Assembly: GCF_041379945.2 (NCBI RefSeq)
Contig: NZ_JBFTXJ020000007.1
Coordinates: 155,842 to 219,841, forward strand
Reading direction: 5' to 3'
DNA: 64,000 nt
DNA from: Aneurinibacillus sp. REN35
GTDB lineage: Bacteria > Bacillota > Bacilli > Aneurinibacillales > Aneurinibacillaceae
Below the pieces are notes generated by a model. The model was not told the origin of the DNA and did no database searches. It saw only the letters and a list, made by a program, of their open reading frames with translations. Below, piece by piece: positions 21,428 to 32,603 of this stretch (position 1 is the stretch's first letter; each line of letters opens with the position of its first letter). The position numbers and the translations under genes are program-made.

Positions 21428-22630
21428 TTACGGATTTACTTTCGCAGCGAATTTCGCTGTACCGTTTTCGTATTTTAGAATCGTTGCTGCTTTAATCGGA
21501 TTGTGCTGCTCATCCACTGTGAATTTACCGGATACAAGCGAGAGATCTTTTGTTTGAGCCAGCGCGTCTTTAATCTTCACCGGATCTAGGTCACCCGCGC
21601 GCTTCAATCCGTCTGCTAGGAAGTATACAGAGTCATAACCTAACGCGTTAAAACCGTTTGGTGCTTTGCCTTGATATTTGTCTTGGAATGCTTTAACGAA
21701 TTCTTTGATTTTCGGATCTGGATCATCCGATGCGTAGTGAGCAATCGTATACGCATTGTTCAGTGCGTCTTTTCCAGCTAGGTCAGCCAGCGTCGGGGAA
21801 TCCCAACCGTCTCCACCCATAAGCGCTGCTTTGATGCCCATCTCACGCGCCTGCTTAATGATCAGGCCAACTTCTTCATAATAGCCAGGGATGAAAATAA
21901 AGTCAGGGTTTGCTGCCTTGATACGCGTCAGTGTAGCGCGGAAATCCGTATCTTTTGCGATGTACGCTTCCTTCGCCACTACCTTGCCGCCATTCTCTGT
22001 AAACGTTTTCTCAAATGATGCTGCCAAGCCTTTGGAGTAGTCGCTTGCACTATCTAAAAAGATTGCAGCATTCTTTACTTTCAATTCTTTTGCAGCAAAG
22101 TTGGCTGCTACTGTGCCTTGGAATGGATCGATAAAGCATGTACGGAACATGTATTCCTGCAGTTTACCGTCTTTGCTCACCGTAATTTCGGCGTTCGTTC
22201 CGGATGGCGTAATAACTACGGTTTTGTTATCTGTAGCAATCTGCGCTTCCGCAATTACAGCGCCGCTGGTAGCCGGCCCGATAATCGCTGTTACTTTCTC
22301 CTGGCTTGTCAGCTTGATTGCCGCATTGGTTGACTCAGCAGCATCAGATTTGTTATCCACCTTCACCACTTCAAGTTTCTTTCCGTTAACTCCGCCGTTT
22401 TTGTTGATTTCTTCAACAGCAAGATCAATACCTTGACCGGCTGATTGACCATACGAAGCCGTTCCACCGGAAAGCTCAAGGTTCGCACCAATCTTAATTG
22501 TATCTCCCGCCACTGCCTGTCCACCTGATGAGGCTGTGCTTGTATCTTTGGCACCACCGCAACCTGCGATCATTCCAGCAGACAGCATCAATGTAAGTAA
22601 AATGCCTGTTACTTTTCTTTTCTTCATCAT
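21428..22630 (-). CDS. livK: branched-chain amino acid-binding lipoprotein LivK
   Basis: A 400-residue solute-binding lipoprotein. The signal peptide ends in the lipobox IAGC, followed by a G/S/T-rich linker and the type I periplasmic-binding fold (IKIGANLELSGGTASYGQSAGQGIDLAVEEIN) of the Leu/Ile/Val receptor family. It delivers the ligand to LivHM. It is the first gene of livKHMGF, with a CodY-like box about 130 bases upstream. Confidence 0.95.
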   Translation of the reverse strand: MMKKRKVTGILLTLMLSAGMIAGCGGAKDTSTASSGGQAVAGDTIKIGANLELSGGTASYGQSAGQGIDLAVEEINKNGGVNGKKLEVVKVDNKSDAAESTNAAIKLTSQEKVTAIIGPATSGAVIAEAQIATDNKTVVITPSGTNAEITVSKDGKLQEYMFRTCFIDPFQGTVAANFAAKELKVKNAAIFLDSASDYSKGLAASFEKTFTENGGKVVAKEAYIAKDTDFRATLTRIKAANPDFIFIPGYYEEVGLIIKQAREMGIKAALMGGDGWDSPTLADLAGKDALNNAYTIAHYASDDPDPKIKEFVKAFQDKYQGKAPNGFNALGYDSVYFLADGLKRAGDLDPVKIKDALAQTKDLSLVSGKFTVDEQHNPIKAATILKYENGTAKFAAKVNP

Positions 22631-23027
22631 GTAACCCCCATTTTTGTATAAAGTATTCTTTCTCTGCGCAACTTTCTCTTTGCCTTGTCTTTGTTTATAT
22701 CCCCCCTATGCATCACGCCTAATTTACCTGATCAATAAAATTATTTCTAACAAATCCATTATTCTGAAAATATTCTACCTTATTATTCAGAATCCGTCTA
22801 GTAATATAGTATTTTGTTTTTAAAAAAACTATAACTTTTTACACGAATAAATTTATCCTAGTAAAATTCTGATAAGTCTGCCTAATTATCACCATATTAT
22901 GGCTCCTAGTCCTTGATGATTCATCTATTTTCCAGTGAAATATCATCAGCATCATGCATATTCCAGTTTTCTTTCCGCATGATAAAAACGAGATACGCAA
23001 GCTTTTTTATGCAGGAGGAAAATCGTC
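22631..23027. other. divergent AT-rich intergenic region between livK and the DUF2892 gene
   Basis: 397 bases without a supportable gene. It holds the CodY-like box at 22758-22772 and very AT-rich DNA. I could not fix a convincing -35/-10 pair for livK. The GGAGGA just before 23028 belongs to the next gene. Confidence 0.6.
22758..22772. promoter_or_regulatory. CodY-like box upstream of livK
   Basis: ATTATTCTGAAAATA matches the CodY consensus AATTTTCWGAAAATT at 12 of 15 positions. CodY represses branched-chain amino acid transport in Bacillus when these amino acids and GTP are plentiful, which fits the downstream operon. Confidence 0.6.
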
Positions 23028-23285
23028 ATGAAAAAAAATGTTGGAACATCTGATGCCTTCATCCGTATTACGCTTGGTCTTATCGGACTCTCATACAGCA
23101 TCGCGCGCATGGTACGCTGTCCATACCGTAATTCCTCTTTATTGATCGGTGTGCTAAGCGCAATGAAGGTGGCGGAAGGTCTTACCCGTTTCTGTCCGCT
23201 ATTCGCTATGTTTGGTATGAATACCGCAAACGGAAACACAAAACGCCCGTATCGCATCTATAGTTATCCGCGCCGCTGCAGGTAA
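23028..23285 (+). CDS. DUF2892 (YgaP-like) small membrane protein
   Basis: 85 residues, MKKNVGTSDAFIRITLGL start, two hydrophobic segments (about 12-30 and 38-66) and the CP residue pairs of DUF2892 proteins. The role of this family is poorly known; it resembles the membrane part of rhodanese YgaP. GCAGGAGGA precedes the ATG. It lies just ahead of another small membrane protein gene and probably shares its transcript. Confidence 0.85.
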   Translation: MKKNVGTSDAFIRITLGLIGLSYSIARMVRCPYRNSSLLIGVLSAMKVAEGLTRFCPLFAMFGMNTANGNTKRPYRIYSYPRRCR

Positions 23286-23307
23286 TGCTTGAAAGGAGGG
23301 CGCCAGG

Positions 23308-23439
23308 ATGGATCGATTGATGTGGGAGGTTGTCAGCGACAATCTCTATGTAATTCTAACCGTCGCTGCCTCTGTTATTATCGTGGTCTATATGTGGGCC
23401 AAATATAACAGCAAGTCCCGTAGTCGTTATAAGTCATAA
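23308..23439 (+). CDS. 43-residue single-pass membrane protein, function unknown
   Basis: An ATG at 23308 preceded by GAAAGGAGGG, 43 codons and a TAA. The peptide has an acidic N-terminus (MDRLMWEVVSDN), one membrane helix (LYVILTVAASVIIVVYMWA, about 13-31) and a basic tail (KYNSKSRSRYKS). A strong terminator follows. I do not recognise a family. The strong ribosome binding site, membrane topology obeying the positive-inside rule and terminator support it as a real gene, 22 bases after the DUF2892 gene. Confidence 0.75.
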   Translation: MDRLMWEVVSDNLYVILTVAASVIIVVYMWAKYNSKSRSRYKS

Positions 23440-23440
23440 G

Positions 23441-23478
23441 AAAAAGGGAAAAGGCACATGCCTTTTCCCCTACTTTTC
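23441..23478. terminator. bidirectional terminator between the small membrane gene and purD
   Basis: GGGAAAAGGC/GCCTTTTCCC stem with A-run left and T-rich right. It ends the plus-strand pair and the minus-strand purine operon. Confidence 0.85.
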
Positions 23479-23490
23479 GTTCCGTATCCA

Positions 23491-24777
23491 TTATCTTGTG
23501 TTCTTTTCTGCTTTTTGCAGCGCTTTTGCACCAATATCTGTGCGGTAATGCGCACCTGTAAAAGAAATCTGTCCGAGTGTTTCATATGCTTTGCGCTGGG
23601 CTTCATACAAATCGCTTCCCATCGCGGTTACACCAAGCACACGCCCGCCGCTTGTTACGATGCGTCCATCCTCCTCGGCTGTTCCTGCGTGAAATACGAT
23701 GGCTTCTTCTGTATTTGCAGGCAATCCTGTAATTTCACGTCCTCTCGGATAGGAGCCAGGATACCCTTCGGAGGCCATCACAACACAGACCGCTGCATCC
23801 TGCTTCCACTCTACGCGGCATTCCGCCAATTTCCCTGTAGTAGCGGAAAGAAAAATTTCGGCAAGATCACTGGCAAGGCGCGGAAGAACGACCTGTGTTT
23901 CCGGATCGCCAAAACGGGCATTGTATTCAATAACCTTCGGCCCTTTTTCCGTGATCATTAATCCAGTGTATAAAATCCCCCGGAACGGACGACCTTCCGC
24001 TACCATGGCTTTGGCTGTCGGTATCACAATGGTATCGATGGCCTGCTGCACAATAGCGTGATCCATATGAGGCACTGGAGAGTATGTACCCATCCCGCCT
24101 GTATTCGGACCTTTGTCCCCATCAAATGCCGGTTTGTGGTCTTGCGAAGGCACCATTGGAATAACGGTAGTTCCATCTACAAATGACAGAAGCGTCATCT
24201 CTTCTCCTGCCAGATATTCTTCAATGACTACACGTGAGGCAGCGCTGCCAAACACATCGTCCACCATCATGGCATGAAGGGCTTCTTCGGCTTCCTTAAT
24301 GGTAAGCGCTACGGTAACCCCTTTTCCCGCCGCCAGACCGTCGGCTTTGATAACGATAGGTGCACCCTGCTCACGCACATAAGTGAGAGCGTCTTTATAT
24401 GCAGTAAAGGATCGGTAGGCACCAGTCGGAATCTTATATTTCTCCATCAGGTCTTTGGCAAATGTCTTGCTGCCTTCAATAAGTGCAGCCTCCTTCTTCG
24501 GTCCGAAGATTGTAAGCTTACGTGACTCAAAGAAATCGACAATACCGTTCAACAGCGGCTCTTCCGGGCCTACAACCGTCAATGCAACGCCTTCTTTTTC
24601 CACGAAGGCAGCCAGTTCCTCAAAGTCATTCACACCTATCGAGATGCATTCAGCCAACTGTGCAATACCGGCATTGCCAGGTGCACAGTACACCTGTGAT
24701 ACATTCGGGCTTTGCGCAAGCTTCCATACGAGGGCATGCTCACGTCCGCCGCCTCCCACAACGAGTACCTTCATCAT
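23491..24777 (-). CDS. purD: phosphoribosylamine-glycine ligase PurD
   Basis: GAR synthetase, 428 residues, an ATP-grasp enzyme joining glycine to phosphoribosylamine (second step of de novo purine synthesis). The N-terminus MKVLVVGGGGREHALVWKLAQSP, the HKPAFDGDKGPNTGGMGTYSP loop and NARFGDPETQ are diagnostic. It is the last gene of the operon, directly before the terminator. Confidence 0.98.
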   Translation of the reverse strand: MMKVLVVGGGGREHALVWKLAQSPNVSQVYCAPGNAGIAQLAECISIGVNDFEELAAFVEKEGVALTVVGPEEPLLNGIVDFFESRKLTIFGPKKEAALIEGSKTFAKDLMEKYKIPTGAYRSFTAYKDALTYVREQGAPIVIKADGLAAGKGVTVALTIKEAEEALHAMMVDDVFGSAASRVVIEEYLAGEEMTLLSFVDGTTVIPMVPSQDHKPAFDGDKGPNTGGMGTYSPVPHMDHAIVQQAIDTIVIPTAKAMVAEGRPFRGILYTGLMITEKGPKVIEYNARFGDPETQVVLPRLASDLAEIFLSATTGKLAECRVEWKQDAAVCVVMASEGYPGSYPRGREITGLPANTEEAIVFHAGTAEEDGRIVTSGGRVLGVTAMGSDLYEAQRKAYETLGQISFTGAHYRTDIGAKALQKAEKNTR

Positions 24778-24795
24778 CCATTTCCTCCCGTTATC

Positions 24796-26349
24796 TTAGT
24801 GCTTGAAATGGCGAACTTTCGTCATGACCATTGCAATGCCGTGCTGGTTCGCCGCCTTGATGGAGTCTTCATCACGAATCGAGCCGCCTGGCTGAATAAT
24901 AGCTGTGATACCGGCCTTGGCCGCTTCTTCTACCGTATCCGGCATCGGGAAGAAGGCATCGGATGCAAGTACACTGCGGAACGAGCGATCTCCCGCCTGC
25001 TCAATTGCGATACGCGCTGCTCCTACGCGGTTCATCTGTCCCGCGCCCACACCGATTGTCATACTATCTTTCGCCAGTACAATCGCATTCGACTTCACAT
25101 GCTTTACAATCTTCCAAGCAAACAGCAGCTGCTGCAGTTCCTCTTCTGTCGGCTTGCGATCTGTAACGACTTCTATATCTTCTGCTGTAACCTGCTTGCG
25201 ATCCGCTTCCTGCACAAGCATGCCGCCTTCTACACTTGTAAGCTTCCAATCCACTGCCTTCTCTTCTGTATGCAGATCTCCAAGCGCAAGTAAGCGAAGG
25301 TTTTTCTTCTCTTTTAATATGTCCAGCGCCTCGTCTGTAAAAGAAGGAGCCATGATAATCTCCAGAAAAATCTCCTTAAGCAGAAGCGCAGTATCCTTAT
25401 CAATCGGACGATTAGCTGCGATGATACCGCCAAAAATGGAGACAGGATCAGATTCATATGCTTTTTTGTAGGCATCAAGAACGGTCGTACCTGTACCTAC
25501 GCCGCATGGATTCGTGTGCTTCACAGCGACAACGGCCGGTTTATCGAACTCCTTTACGATTGCAAGAGCCGCATTGCCGTCGTTGATATTGTTATAGGAA
25601 AGCTCCTTGCCATGCAGTTGCTTCGCTGTAGCGATGTTGCCCTGCCCCGCCAGCGGTTCACGATAAAAAGCGGCCGTCTGGTGCGGATTCTCTCCATAAC
25701 GTAAATCCTGCGCTTTTTCATATGTTACTGTATAGCTTTCTGGAAGCTGTTCACCTACTTGTTCCGTTAAATATTGAGAGATGAGCGCATCATATGCCGC
25801 AGTATGACGGAATACCTTAGCTGCCAGCTTGCGCTTCGTTTCCTCGCTTACGCCTTTGCCCGCCTTAATTTCTTCCACAACCTTGCCATAGTCTGCAGCA
25901 TCTACCACAACAGCTACAAACTTATGGTTTTTTGCTGCGGAACGAAGCATGGTCGGTCCGCCGATATCAATATTTTCGATCGCTTCAGCAAACGGAACGT
26001 TAGGCTTACTAATCGTTGCTTTGAACGGATACAGATTAACGACAACAAGATCAATGGGTGTGATATTATGCTCAGCAATTTGCTGCTGATGCTTTGCATC
26101 GTCTCGAACGGCCAGAAGACCTCCATGGATGTGCGGATCAAGCGTTTTTAGACGTCCATCGAGAATCTCGGGAAAGCCGGTTACCTCAGAGATACCGATC
26201 ACATTTACGCCTTCTTTTTGCAGCAGGGTAGCCGTGCCACCTGTAGAGATAATTTCTACGCCCAGCTTCTCCAGTTCCTTAGCGAATTCTACGATGCCTG
26301 TCTTATCTGATACGCTAATTAATGCTCGTTTTACTTGTACTTCGCTCAC
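24796..26349 (-). CDS. purH: bifunctional AICAR transformylase / IMP cyclohydrolase PurH
   Basis: 517 residues. The N-terminal IMP cyclohydrolase (MGS-like) domain ([18 protein letters not shown]) and C-terminal AICAR formyltransferase ([33 protein letters not shown]) carry out the last two steps to IMP. The start is a GTG at 26349 behind AAGGAGTGG, 35 bases inside purN. Confidence 0.97.
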   Translation of the reverse strand: MSEVQVKRALISVSDKTGIVEFAKELEKLGVEIISTGGTATLLQKEGVNVIGISEVTGFPEILDGRLKTLDPHIHGGLLAVRDDAKHQQQIAEHNITPIDLVVVNLYPFKATISKPNVPFAEAIENIDIGGPTMLRSAAKNHKFVAVVVDAADYGKVVEEIKAGKGVSEETKRKLAAKVFRHTAAYDALISQYLTEQVGEQLPESYTVTYEKAQDLRYGENPHQTAAFYREPLAGQGNIATAKQLHGKELSYNNINDGNAALAIVKEFDKPAVVAVKHTNPCGVGTGTTVLDAYKKAYESDPVSIFGGIIAANRPIDKDTALLLKEIFLEIIMAPSFTDEALDILKEKKNLRLLALGDLHTEEKAVDWKLTSVEGGMLVQEADRKQVTAEDIEVVTDRKPTEEELQQLLFAWKIVKHVKSNAIVLAKDSMTIGVGAGQMNRVGAARIAIEQAGDRSFRSVLASDAFFPMPDTVEEAAKAGITAIIQPGGSIRDEDSIKAANQHGIAMVMTKVRHFKH

Positions 26350-26986
26350 CGTTTTCCACTCCTTCACTGTATTTGCAATCTTCCGCTTCAATGTACACTT
26401 GTCGTCCGTTCAGCTTTACTTTGCCGTCTGCAATAAGCTGTACCGCTTGCGGCAGCAATCGATGCTCTTGACTGTGGATGCGCCTAGCAAGTGTCTCCTC
26501 GTCATCACTGCCATATACAGGAACGGGCTCCTGCATGATGATCGGACCGGTATCCATTCCTTCATCGACAAAATGAATCGTAATCCCTGTAATTTTCACC
26601 CCATACCGATACGCTTGCCCTACAGCGTCCTTGCCGGTAAATGCAGGGAGAAGAGACGGATGAAGATTGATCATCCGCCCGCCATATGCTTTAAGCAGCG
26701 TCTCGCCGATGAGGCGCATATAGCCCGCGAGCACAATCAACTCGATACCAAGCGCCTCAAGCCGTCCGAGAATTTCCTGTTCAAAGCTTTGTTTGTCCGG
26801 GTACTCCTGCGCTCGGAATACGAACGTGGGTACTTCATACTGTGCAGCCCGCTCAAGCACGTATGCACCCGGCTTGTCACAGACAAGAAGCTCCACCTCT
26901 ACGCCTGTCAGCTCCTGTCTTTCAATGGCTTCCATAATGGCAGCGAAGTTCGATCCGCTCCCGGAAGCAAAAACGGCGACCTTCAT
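26315..26986 (-). CDS. purN: phosphoribosylglycinamide formyltransferase PurN
   Basis: GAR transformylase, 223 residues, 10-formyl-THF-dependent. It shows [15 protein letters not shown], the catalytic [10 protein letters not shown] segment (with N and H), and a C-terminal [13 protein letters not shown] with the third catalytic residue. It overlaps purM by 4 bases and purH by 35, so the three are translationally coupled. The C-terminal tail encoded in the purH overlap is probably dispensable (inference). Confidence 0.97.
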   Translation of the reverse strand: MKVAVFASGSGSNFAAIMEAIERQELTGVEVELLVCDKPGAYVLERAAQYEVPTFVFRAQEYPDKQSFEQEILGRLEALGIELIVLAGYMRLIGETLLKAYGGRMINLHPSLLPAFTGKDAVGQAYRYGVKITGITIHFVDEGMDTGPIIMQEPVPVYGSDDEETLARRIHSQEHRLLPQAVQLIADGKVKLNGRQVYIEAEDCKYSEGVENGERSTSKTSIN

Positions 26987-28026
26987 GATCGGCTCACCCC
27001 ATCAATATGCACATCTTGGCTGCCTGCTGTGATGCGGCCGATAATCTGCGCTTGCTCGCCCGCTTCATGCAGCACCCGCAGCGCTTCTTTGGTATCCTTT
27101 TCCCGGACGATGGCGATCATTCCAATTCCCATATTAAATGTACGGAACATATCCTGTTTTGCTACGTTTCCTTTTTCTGCGATCAATTCAAATACGGCAG
27201 GCACATCCCACGAACCGTACGTGATCTGTGCTGCTGTACCTTCCGGAAGAATACGCGGAATATTATCGTAGAACCCGCCCCCCGTAATATGGACAAGCCC
27301 GTTTACATCTACTTTTTCGAGTAACGCTAGGCATGATTTCACATAAATCCGCGTCGGCGTTAACAGCACGTCGCCCAGTCTGCCGCCAAGCTCCGCCACT
27401 TCTTCATGCAAAGATAGCCCGGCATCATCTAACAACACTTTACGCACCAATGAGAATCCATTGCTGTGTACACCGCTTGACGCCAACCCAATAATGATAT
27501 CTCCCTCTGCAATACGCTTTCCATCGATGACTCGTTCAGCGTCTACGACCCCAACACTGAATCCTGCGATGTCATATTCGGCCACATCGTACATACCTGG
27601 CATCTCAGCTGTCTCGCCACCGATCAATGCACAGCCGGATTGCTCGCAGCCATCGGCAATTCCTTTAACGATGGCTTCAATACGCTCAGGTACAACCTTG
27701 CCGCAGGCCAGATAATCGAGGAAAAACAGCGGCTCTGCCCCTTGTACGACAATATCATTCACACACATCGCAACCGCATCCACACCGATGGTATCATGCT
27801 TGTCCATCGCAAAAGCCAATTTGAGCTTAGTACCTACTCCATCCGTGCCTGAGACGAGCACAGGCTTCTTGTACTTGCTTATATCAAGTCCAAACAACGC
27901 GCCAAAGCCACCCAGATCCGTTAGTACCTCCGGGCGGAATGTACGCTTTACATGCTTTTTCATTCTCTCTACCGCTTCATTGCCGGCATCGATATCGACA
28001 CCCGCCTGCTTGTATGCTTCACTCAT
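26983..28026 (-). CDS. purM: phosphoribosylformylglycinamidine cyclo-ligase PurM
   Basis: AIR synthetase, 347 residues, ATP-dependent closure of FGAM to AIR. It shows [37 protein letters not shown] and [11 protein letters not shown]. The start is the ATG at 28026 behind GGAGGAG; the frame continues 28 codons upstream into purF sequence without a site. Confidence 0.97.
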   Translation of the reverse strand: MSEAYKQAGVDIDAGNEAVERMKKHVKRTFRPEVLTDLGGFGALFGLDISKYKKPVLVSGTDGVGTKLKLAFAMDKHDTIGVDAVAMCVNDIVVQGAEPLFFLDYLACGKVVPERIEAIVKGIADGCEQSGCALIGGETAEMPGMYDVAEYDIAGFSVGVVDAERVIDGKRIAEGDIIIGLASSGVHSNGFSLVRKVLLDDAGLSLHEEVAELGGRLGDVLLTPTRIYVKSCLALLEKVDVNGLVHITGGGFYDNIPRILPEGTAAQITYGSWDVPAVFELIAEKGNVAKQDMFRTFNMGIGMIAIVREKDTKEALRVLHEAGEQAQIIGRITAGSQDVHIDGVSRS

Positions 28027-28037
28027 GCCTTCTCCTC

Positions 28038-29465
28038 CTATTTGTCCACGCAGTTTTTCGTATCTTCGTAGATTTCTGTCGGATAGCAGCCCGTAAAGCA
28101 GGCCAAGCAATGCCCGCGGTTCGGCGCTGTATCATTCCTGCCGATCGCATCGATCATGCCCTGCTCCGATAAGAAGGACAGTGAATCTGCGCCAATATAT
28201 TCCCGAATTTGTTCAATGGACTTCTCACCTGCGATCAGTTCTTCTCGGCTCGACGTATCGATGCCATAGAAACAAGGATTCTTAACCGGCGGAGAACTGA
28301 TTCTAACATGTACTTCCTTTGCTCCCGCCTCACGCAGCATACGCACGATTCTGCTGCTTGTCGTCCCACGAACAATCGAATCATCAATCATGACGACCCG
28401 CTTACCCTCTACGACCTTGCGAACCGCGCTCAGCTTCATGCGGACACCGCGTGCGCGCATCTCCTGATTCGGCTGAATGAATGTACGACCTACATATCGA
28501 TTCTTAATCAATCCAAGTTCATAAGGAAGACCTGCCGCTTCCGCATAACCGATGGCAGCCGAAGTGCTCGAATCCGGTACCCCTGTTACTACATCAGCTT
28601 CAACGGAAGATTCCCTGAACAGTTGACGCCCCATTTCTTTGCGGGCCAGATGCACATTAATGCCGTCAATATCACTGTCCGGGCGGGCAAAGTAAATGTA
28701 TTCAAACGAACAGATCGCTCGCTGCGTCTGACCGGCGAAGCGGTCAGAGCGAAGGCCCTGCTCATCAATAATCAGCATCTCACCCGGTTCGATATCGCGG
28801 ATGTATTCAGCACCAACCGTCTCAAATGCGCATGTCTCTGAAGCGACTACATAGCCTTCCTGCAGGCGTCCTAGAACAAGCGGGCGCAGTCCGTTTGGAT
28901 CAAGCGCAACAATCATCTGCTTTTCTGTCATGATTAATAGCGCGTATGCTCCCTTAATCATCCGGAGCGATTCGCGTACCGCCTGTTCAATCTCATAGCC
29001 GGAACGGGCAATCAAGTGCGCAATGACTTCCGTATCACTTGTCGTCTGGAAGATTGAACCCTGGCGCTCTAGCTGGTGGCGAATTTGATCCGCATTCACT
29101 AGATTCCCGTTATGGGCAAGCGCTAAGTTTCCTCCTGTATATTTAAATACGAGCGGCTGGGCGTTCTCTAGTAAGCTGCCACCTGCCGTCGTATAGCGAA
29201 CGTGTCCAATTGCCATACGGCCATGAATGCGGTTCAGTTGATTATCGTTAAATGCCTCGGTAACAAGCCCCATCCCGCGATGATACGAGAACGTCTCACC
29301 GTCAGAGGCACAGATTCCGGCACTTTCCTGTCCTCTGTGCTGTAGGGCATGCAGGCCATAATAAGTTAATTGAGGCGCATCGGGGTGATTAAATACCCCG
29401 AATACGCCGCATTCTTCGTTTAATTTATCCCAAAGCTCATCGTGCTCCATCATTGCATCAGACAT
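28038..29465 (-). CDS. purF: amidophosphoribosyltransferase PurF
   Basis: Committed step: PRPP plus glutamine to phosphoribosylamine. 475 residues from the ATG at 29465, chosen from GGAGGGG. The nucleophile is C19 (EECGVFG), so the first 18 residues are a propeptide to be cleaved, longer than the 11-residue one of Bacillus subtilis. The [4Fe-4S]-type cysteines of the Bacillus class are present ([14 protein letters not shown] and HCLACFTG), as is the PRPP loop [13 protein letters not shown]. The frame upstream lies inside purL and overlaps it by 16 bases. Confidence 0.97.
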   Translation of the reverse strand: MSDAMMEHDELWDKLNEECGVFGVFNHPDAPQLTYYGLHALQHRGQESAGICASDGETFSYHRGMGLVTEAFNDNQLNRIHGRMAIGHVRYTTAGGSLLENAQPLVFKYTGGNLALAHNGNLVNADQIRHQLERQGSIFQTTSDTEVIAHLIARSGYEIEQAVRESLRMIKGAYALLIMTEKQMIVALDPNGLRPLVLGRLQEGYVVASETCAFETVGAEYIRDIEPGEMLIIDEQGLRSDRFAGQTQRAICSFEYIYFARPDSDIDGINVHLARKEMGRQLFRESSVEADVVTGVPDSSTSAAIGYAEAAGLPYELGLIKNRYVGRTFIQPNQEMRARGVRMKLSAVRKVVEGKRVVMIDDSIVRGTTSSRIVRMLREAGAKEVHVRISSPPVKNPCFYGIDTSSREELIAGEKSIEQIREYIGADSLSFLSEQGMIDAIGRNDTAPNRGHCLACFTGCYPTEIYEDTKNCVDK

Positions 29466-31678
29466 GCGATTGCACCCCTCCAAGCCGCTTTTGCCTCTGT
29501 AAGCGGCATATTGATCAGCTCTCGTCCGTTGACTTTTATTGCAATCTCGTCTGTGCCAACCGTACCGATATTTGCACATAATGTACCGTTTTTCGCTGCG
29601 ATCTCGCATACTCCCGCGACATGCTCTGGCTTCACACTAAGCAGCACACGTGATTGTGATTCACTGAACAATGCAATATCTGGACGCAGACCGATGTTCC
29701 AATTTACCACTGCGCCAAGGCCAGGCTCTGCCGATTCGACGAGCGCTGCGCCAAGGCCGCCTTCCGCTAAGTCATGTGCAGAAGCAACGAATCCTTCACG
29801 AATAGCGGTAAGCACCGTCTGTTGCAGATTCTTCTCTACCTCCAGATTCAGTGCAGGCGGACGTCCGCTAACAGAACCATTGATAAGCTTCTGGTACTCG
29901 GACCCGCCAAGCTCCGCTCTTGTCTCGCCTAAGAGAAGCAGCACATCTCCTTCATTCTTGAAGGCTTGTGTTGTAATATGATCCACATCCTGCACAAGCC
30001 CTACCATGCCCACAACAGGTGTTGGATAGACGGCTTCACCGTTCGTTTCATTGTACAAGCTTACATTGCCGCCAATAACCGGTGTCTCAAGCACACGACA
30101 CGCTTCGCTCATACCGTCTACCGCTTTTTCAAACTGCCAGAAAATCTCTGGCTTCTCCGGGCTGCCGAAGTTCAGACAATCTGTGACACCAAGCGGTGCA
30201 GCACCTGAACATACGACGTTGCGCGCAGCTTCTGCCACAGCGATTGCCCCACCGACCTGCGGATCAAGATACACATAGCGTCCGTTACAATCAATGCTCA
30301 TTGCCAGCGCTTTGCGTGTGCCGCGAATTGCAATTACAGCCGCATCAGAACCTGGAATAACCGCGGTATTCGTGCGTACCATGTAATCGTATTGGTTGTA
30401 TACCCACTCTTTGCTTGATACGGTAGGAGCGGCGAGGATGTTTGTCAGCATCTCATTATAATTAACAGGCTCCGGAATATTTAACGTATCGACACTCTCA
30501 TATTCTTTGTAGTATGCCGGCTCCACCGAAGGCTTATGGTAGATGGGCGCTTCGTCTGCAAGACTGCGCACAGGAACTTCAGCTACCGTTTCATTCTTAT
30601 GCTTGAGGCGGAGCTTCCCGTCATCGGTTACACGACCGATAATCGCCGAATACAGACCCCATTTCGCAAAAATCCGTTCTACTTCAGCTTCTCGCCCTTC
30701 CTTTACAACGATTAGCATACGCTCTTGCGACTCAGACAGCATCATCTCATACGGTGTCATGCCCTGTTCACGCTGCGGCACCAGATCAAGATTCAATTCA
30801 ATTCCGTTTCCGGCTTTGCTCGCCATCTCAGCACTTGAAGAAGTAAGACCGGCAGCACCCATATCTTGAATACCTACAACCGCATCTGTCTGAAGGAGTT
30901 CTAGACACGCTTCAAGCAACAGCTTCTCCATGAACGGGTCGCCCACCTGTACAGCCGGACGCTTCGCTTCCGATTCTTCGCTCAACTCTTCTGAGGCAAA
31001 CGTCGCCCCGTGGATACCGTCACGCCCAGTCGCAGCACCAACGTACATGACCGGATTTCCGATACCTTCTGCTACACCTTTTTGAATTTGATCGTGATCA
31101 ATCAGACCGACACACATCGCATTGACAAGCGGATTGCCTTCATAGCAATCGTCGAATACGATCTCGCCGCCAACGGTTGGAATACCCATGCAGTTGCCAT
31201 ATCCGGCAATCCCTGCTACTACATTCTCAAAAAGATACTTCGTACGCGGTGTATCCAATTCACCAAAACGAAGGGAGTTCAAAAGGGCAATAGGACGTGC
31301 ACCCATCGAGAACACATCACGGATGATCCCGCCGACACCGGTAGCCGCACCCTGATAGGGCTCAATCGCTGACGGATGGTTATGACTCTCCACTTTAAAC
31401 ACAACCGCTTGATTATCTCCAATATCAATAATCCCTGCACCTTCACCCGGTCCTTGAAGAACATGAGGACCCGAGGTTGGGAAACGGCGCAGCACAGGCT
31501 TAGAGTTTTTGTAGCTGCAATGCTCCGACCACATTACGCTGAACAGGCCGATCTCCGTATAGTTTGGCTGTCTTCCCAGAATCTCGATGACTTTGCCGTA
31601 TTCCTCATCTGTAAGACCCATTTCGCGATAGATTTTCTGCTCAGCAATTTGCTGCGGATTAGGCTCCATATGTGACAC
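29450..31678 (-). CDS. purL: phosphoribosylformylglycinamidine synthase subunit PurL
   Basis: The small-type PurL of the Bacillus PurSQL complex, 742 residues, making FGAM from FGAR. It shows [49 protein letters not shown] and SESQERML. The start is a GTG at 31678 behind GGAGGGA with 8-base spacing, giving exactly the length of the Bacillus protein; an ATG three codons later is possible. It overlaps purQ by 20 bases. Confidence 0.97.
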   Translation of the reverse strand: MSHMEPNPQQIAEQKIYREMGLTDEEYGKVIEILGRQPNYTEIGLFSVMWSEHCSYKNSKPVLRRFPTSGPHVLQGPGEGAGIIDIGDNQAVVFKVESHNHPSAIEPYQGAATGVGGIIRDVFSMGARPIALLNSLRFGELDTPRTKYLFENVVAGIAGYGNCMGIPTVGGEIVFDDCYEGNPLVNAMCVGLIDHDQIQKGVAEGIGNPVMYVGAATGRDGIHGATFASEELSEESEAKRPAVQVGDPFMEKLLLEACLELLQTDAVVGIQDMGAAGLTSSSAEMASKAGNGIELNLDLVPQREQGMTPYEMMLSESQERMLIVVKEGREAEVERIFAKWGLYSAIIGRVTDDGKLRLKHKNETVAEVPVRSLADEAPIYHKPSVEPAYYKEYESVDTLNIPEPVNYNEMLTNILAAPTVSSKEWVYNQYDYMVRTNTAVIPGSDAAVIAIRGTRKALAMSIDCNGRYVYLDPQVGGAIAVAEAARNVVCSGAAPLGVTDCLNFGSPEKPEIFWQFEKAVDGMSEACRVLETPVIGGNVSLYNETNGEAVYPTPVVGMVGLVQDVDHITTQAFKNEGDVLLLLGETRAELGGSEYQKLINGSVSGRPPALNLEVEKNLQQTVLTAIREGFVASAHDLAEGGLGAALVESAEPGLGAVVNWNIGLRPDIALFSESQSRVLLSVKPEHVAGVCEIAAKNGTLCANIGTVGTDEIAIKVNGRELINMPLTEAKAAWRGAIACLMQ

Positions 31679-32351
31679 CGTTTTTCTCCCTCCAGCTCTG
31701 TAAAATCGAAGTAAACATACGTTTTCCATCTTCTGAACCAAGCCACTCATGCACAGCACGTTCTGGATGCGGCATCATACCGAGTACATTACCGGCTTCG
31801 TTCATAATTCCTGCAATATCATCTACGGACCCGTTCGGATTTTTACCCGCATAGCGGAATACGATCTGGCCCTTCTCCTTCATCTTAGTCAGCGTATCTT
31901 CATCGCAATAGTAATTGCCATCACCATGCGCGATCGGAATACGAATGACCTCTCCCTTTTCATAGTGAGACGTAAATGCCGTCTCATTGTTCTCTACACG
32001 CAGTTCCGAAATCTCGCAGCGGAACTTCAAGTGTTCATTACGGCGCAGCGCCCCAGGCAGCAGGCGCGCCTCTGTCAATACCTGAAACCCGTTGCACACG
32101 CCCATAATCAGCTTGCCTGCCTCTGCTTGCTTGCGAACGGCCGCGAGGATTGGCGCCATGCCAGCCATGGCACCCGGACGCAGGTAGTCCCCATAAGAGA
32201 AACCGCCAGGGAGGAGAATGCAATCAAATTCATCGAGGTCTGTCCGGGTATACCATACGTACTCAACCGGCTGTCCCAAACAGTCTTCGACGGCCTTATA
32301 CATATCAACGTCACAGTTCGAACCGGGAAATACGAGGACTGCACATTTCAT
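31659..32351 (-). CDS. purQ: phosphoribosylformylglycinamidine synthase glutaminase subunit PurQ
   Basis: A 230-residue class I glutamine amidotransferase that feeds ammonia to PurL. The triad is visible: the cysteine of [10 protein letters not shown], and the histidine and glutamate of MMPHPERA. It starts three bases after purS and overlaps purL. Confidence 0.98.
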   Translation of the reverse strand: MKCAVLVFPGSNCDVDMYKAVEDCLGQPVEYVWYTRTDLDEFDCILLPGGFSYGDYLRPGAMAGMAPILAAVRKQAEAGKLIMGVCNGFQVLTEARLLPGALRRNEHLKFRCEISELRVENNETAFTSHYEKGEVIRIPIAHGDGNYYCDEDTLTKMKEKGQIVFRYAGKNPNGSVDDIAGIMNEAGNVLGMMPHPERAVHEWLGSEDGKRMFTSILQSWREKNGVTYGA

Positions 32352-32354
32352 CGT

Positions 32355-32603
32355 TTACGCCTCCACCAATTCGACACGATAGTCTTCGATTACCGTATTG
32401 GCAAGCAGCTTCTCGCTCATTTCCTGCAGGCGTTCTTCTGCTGCTTCCTTCGTTGCGGCATCAAGTTCAACTTCCATGTATTTACCGATGCGAACATCCT
32501 TAACCTCATCGAACCCTAGCGAGTGAAGCGATCCCTTCACAGCGTTTCCCTGCGGGTCAAGTACAGATTCCTTTAACGTGACATATACAACGGCTTTAAA
32601 CAT
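32355..32603 (-). CDS. purS: phosphoribosylformylglycinamidine synthase subunit PurS
   Basis: 82 residues, the small bridging subunit of PurSQL. It shows [15 protein letters not shown] and the [16 protein letters not shown] strand typical of the family. The ATG at 32603 follows GGAGGA and overlaps the purC stop by 8 bases; the frame extends five codons upstream into purC without a site. Confidence 0.97.
   Translation of the reverse strand: MFKAVVYVTLKESVLDPQGNAVKGSLHSLGFDEVKDVRIGKYMEVELDAATKEAAEERLQEMSEKLLANTVIEDYRVELVEA

Noticed and set aside
26129..27271. 380-codon open frame on the plus strand opposite purH/purN
   Set aside because: It mirrors the codon structure of the two purine genes, has no ribosome binding site and encodes no recognisable protein.
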